A DNA stretch of 64,000 nt, from assembly GCA_018340805.1 (NCBI GenBank), contig JACMZG010001870.1, positions 21,581,745 through 21,645,744 of the forward strand. The letters run 5' to 3'. This document shows positions 63,675-64,000 of the stretch, in pieces. This DNA is from Microvelia longipes. Its lineage: Eukaryota > Arthropoda > Insecta > Hemiptera > Veliidae. The first letter of the stretch is position 1. Each line of letters opens with the position of its first letter. Position numbers and translations under genes: made by a program. The notes beneath the pieces are model-generated. The model was not told the origin of the DNA and made no database searches. It saw only the letters and a program-made list of their open reading frames with translations.

Positions 63675-64000
63675 ATGAATCTATCGGCCATGGCTACTCC
63701 ATCTACTCTTTCATTTCATCAAACTGAATACGGGATACCCAACACTTTAATCAATGGATTTGGAACTGCTAAGAATAAAATCGAAATTGTTCATCCATTA
63801 GAAACGAAAATCAAGAGCGGAAATACATTCAGTTTTAATTCAATGGATATGACCATGTTGAGAAATACACAAGGGTTACATGCACCTTTGAAGTTATGTG
63901 CTGAACTCAAAGCAGTTCAGTCAGTTGGAAGATTACCCTTTTTGCCCAGCTCTAACTTAGCAGCTGCAACTTTAACTGGAAATGATGATACTATTGATTT
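63675..64000 (+). CDS. POMP: POMP, proteasome maturation protein (5' part; cut by window edge)
   Basis: Chaperone that guides assembly of the 20S proteasome half-rings and is degraded on completion (known for Ump1/POMP). 108 complete codons are visible of the usual ~140. Family landmarks: YGIPNTLINGF, IVHPLE, NTFSFNSMDMTMLRNTQGLH, APLKLCAELKAVQSVGRLPF, LPSSNLAAATLTGNDDTIDF. The reading frame is open to the edge. The start is the first ATG; a second Met follows at codon 6. It has the same strand as PIGO, about 1.7 kb downstream. Confidence 0.93.
   Translation, partial: MNLSAMATPSTLSFHQTEYGIPNTLINGFGTAKNKIEIVHPLETKIKSGNTFSFNSMDMTMLRNTQGLHAPLKLCAELKAVQSVGRLPFLPSSNLAAATLTGNDDTID

Overview
This is a strongly AT-rich stretch of nuclear DNA from an animal, most likely an insect. 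Spliced genes with GT-AG (and two apparent GC-AG) introns, an ADAR2-type RNA-editing gene, an arthropod-type gustatory receptor, an RTE/BovB-like retrotransposon and many MITEs, SINEs and (AT)n tracts all point that way. The order of insect cannot be decided from the sequence. Exon-intron models below were built by hand from splice-site matches, reading phase and protein-family similarity recalled from knowledge; no search was run.

Layout. 0.4-7.8 kb (-): a secreted immunoglobulin-fold protein resembling zona pellucida-binding protein (ZPBP/Sp38), with a very long 5' exon, running off the left edge. 12.0-17.1 kb (-): TMA16, a ribosome-biogenesis/translation-machinery protein, in five exons. 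17.26-20.99 kb: a 3.7-kb DNA transposon with arms over 1.3 kb long in inverted orientation, inserted about 165 bp upstream of the TMA16 start. 21-25 kb: repeat-rich intergenic DNA. 25.5-41.9 kb (+): complete ADAR, 13 coding-containing exons, 683 residues, with all zinc and catalytic residues; several introns hold fold-back repeats. 45.4-48.5 kb (-): a gustatory receptor lacking a recognisable last exon. 51.9-56.2 kb (-): a decayed RTE-type non-LTR retrotransposon. 57.5-58.6 kb: a 5S rRNA-like fragment and a decayed Ty1/copia pol fragment. 59.2-62.0 kb (+): intronless PIGO, 928 residues. 63.7 kb to the edge (+): 5' part of POMP, the proteasome maturation factor.

The genes are unrelated housekeeping, RNA-editing, sensory and reproductive-type genes with no operon logic. 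The more unusual content is: the ZPBP-like gene with its giant N-terminal exon and GC-AG intron; a pair of tiny palindromes of 32 and 56 bp flanked by perfect 8-bp duplications; the long-arm transposon with a possible spliced exon pair in its core; and fold-backs inside the introns of the dsRNA-editing gene itself.
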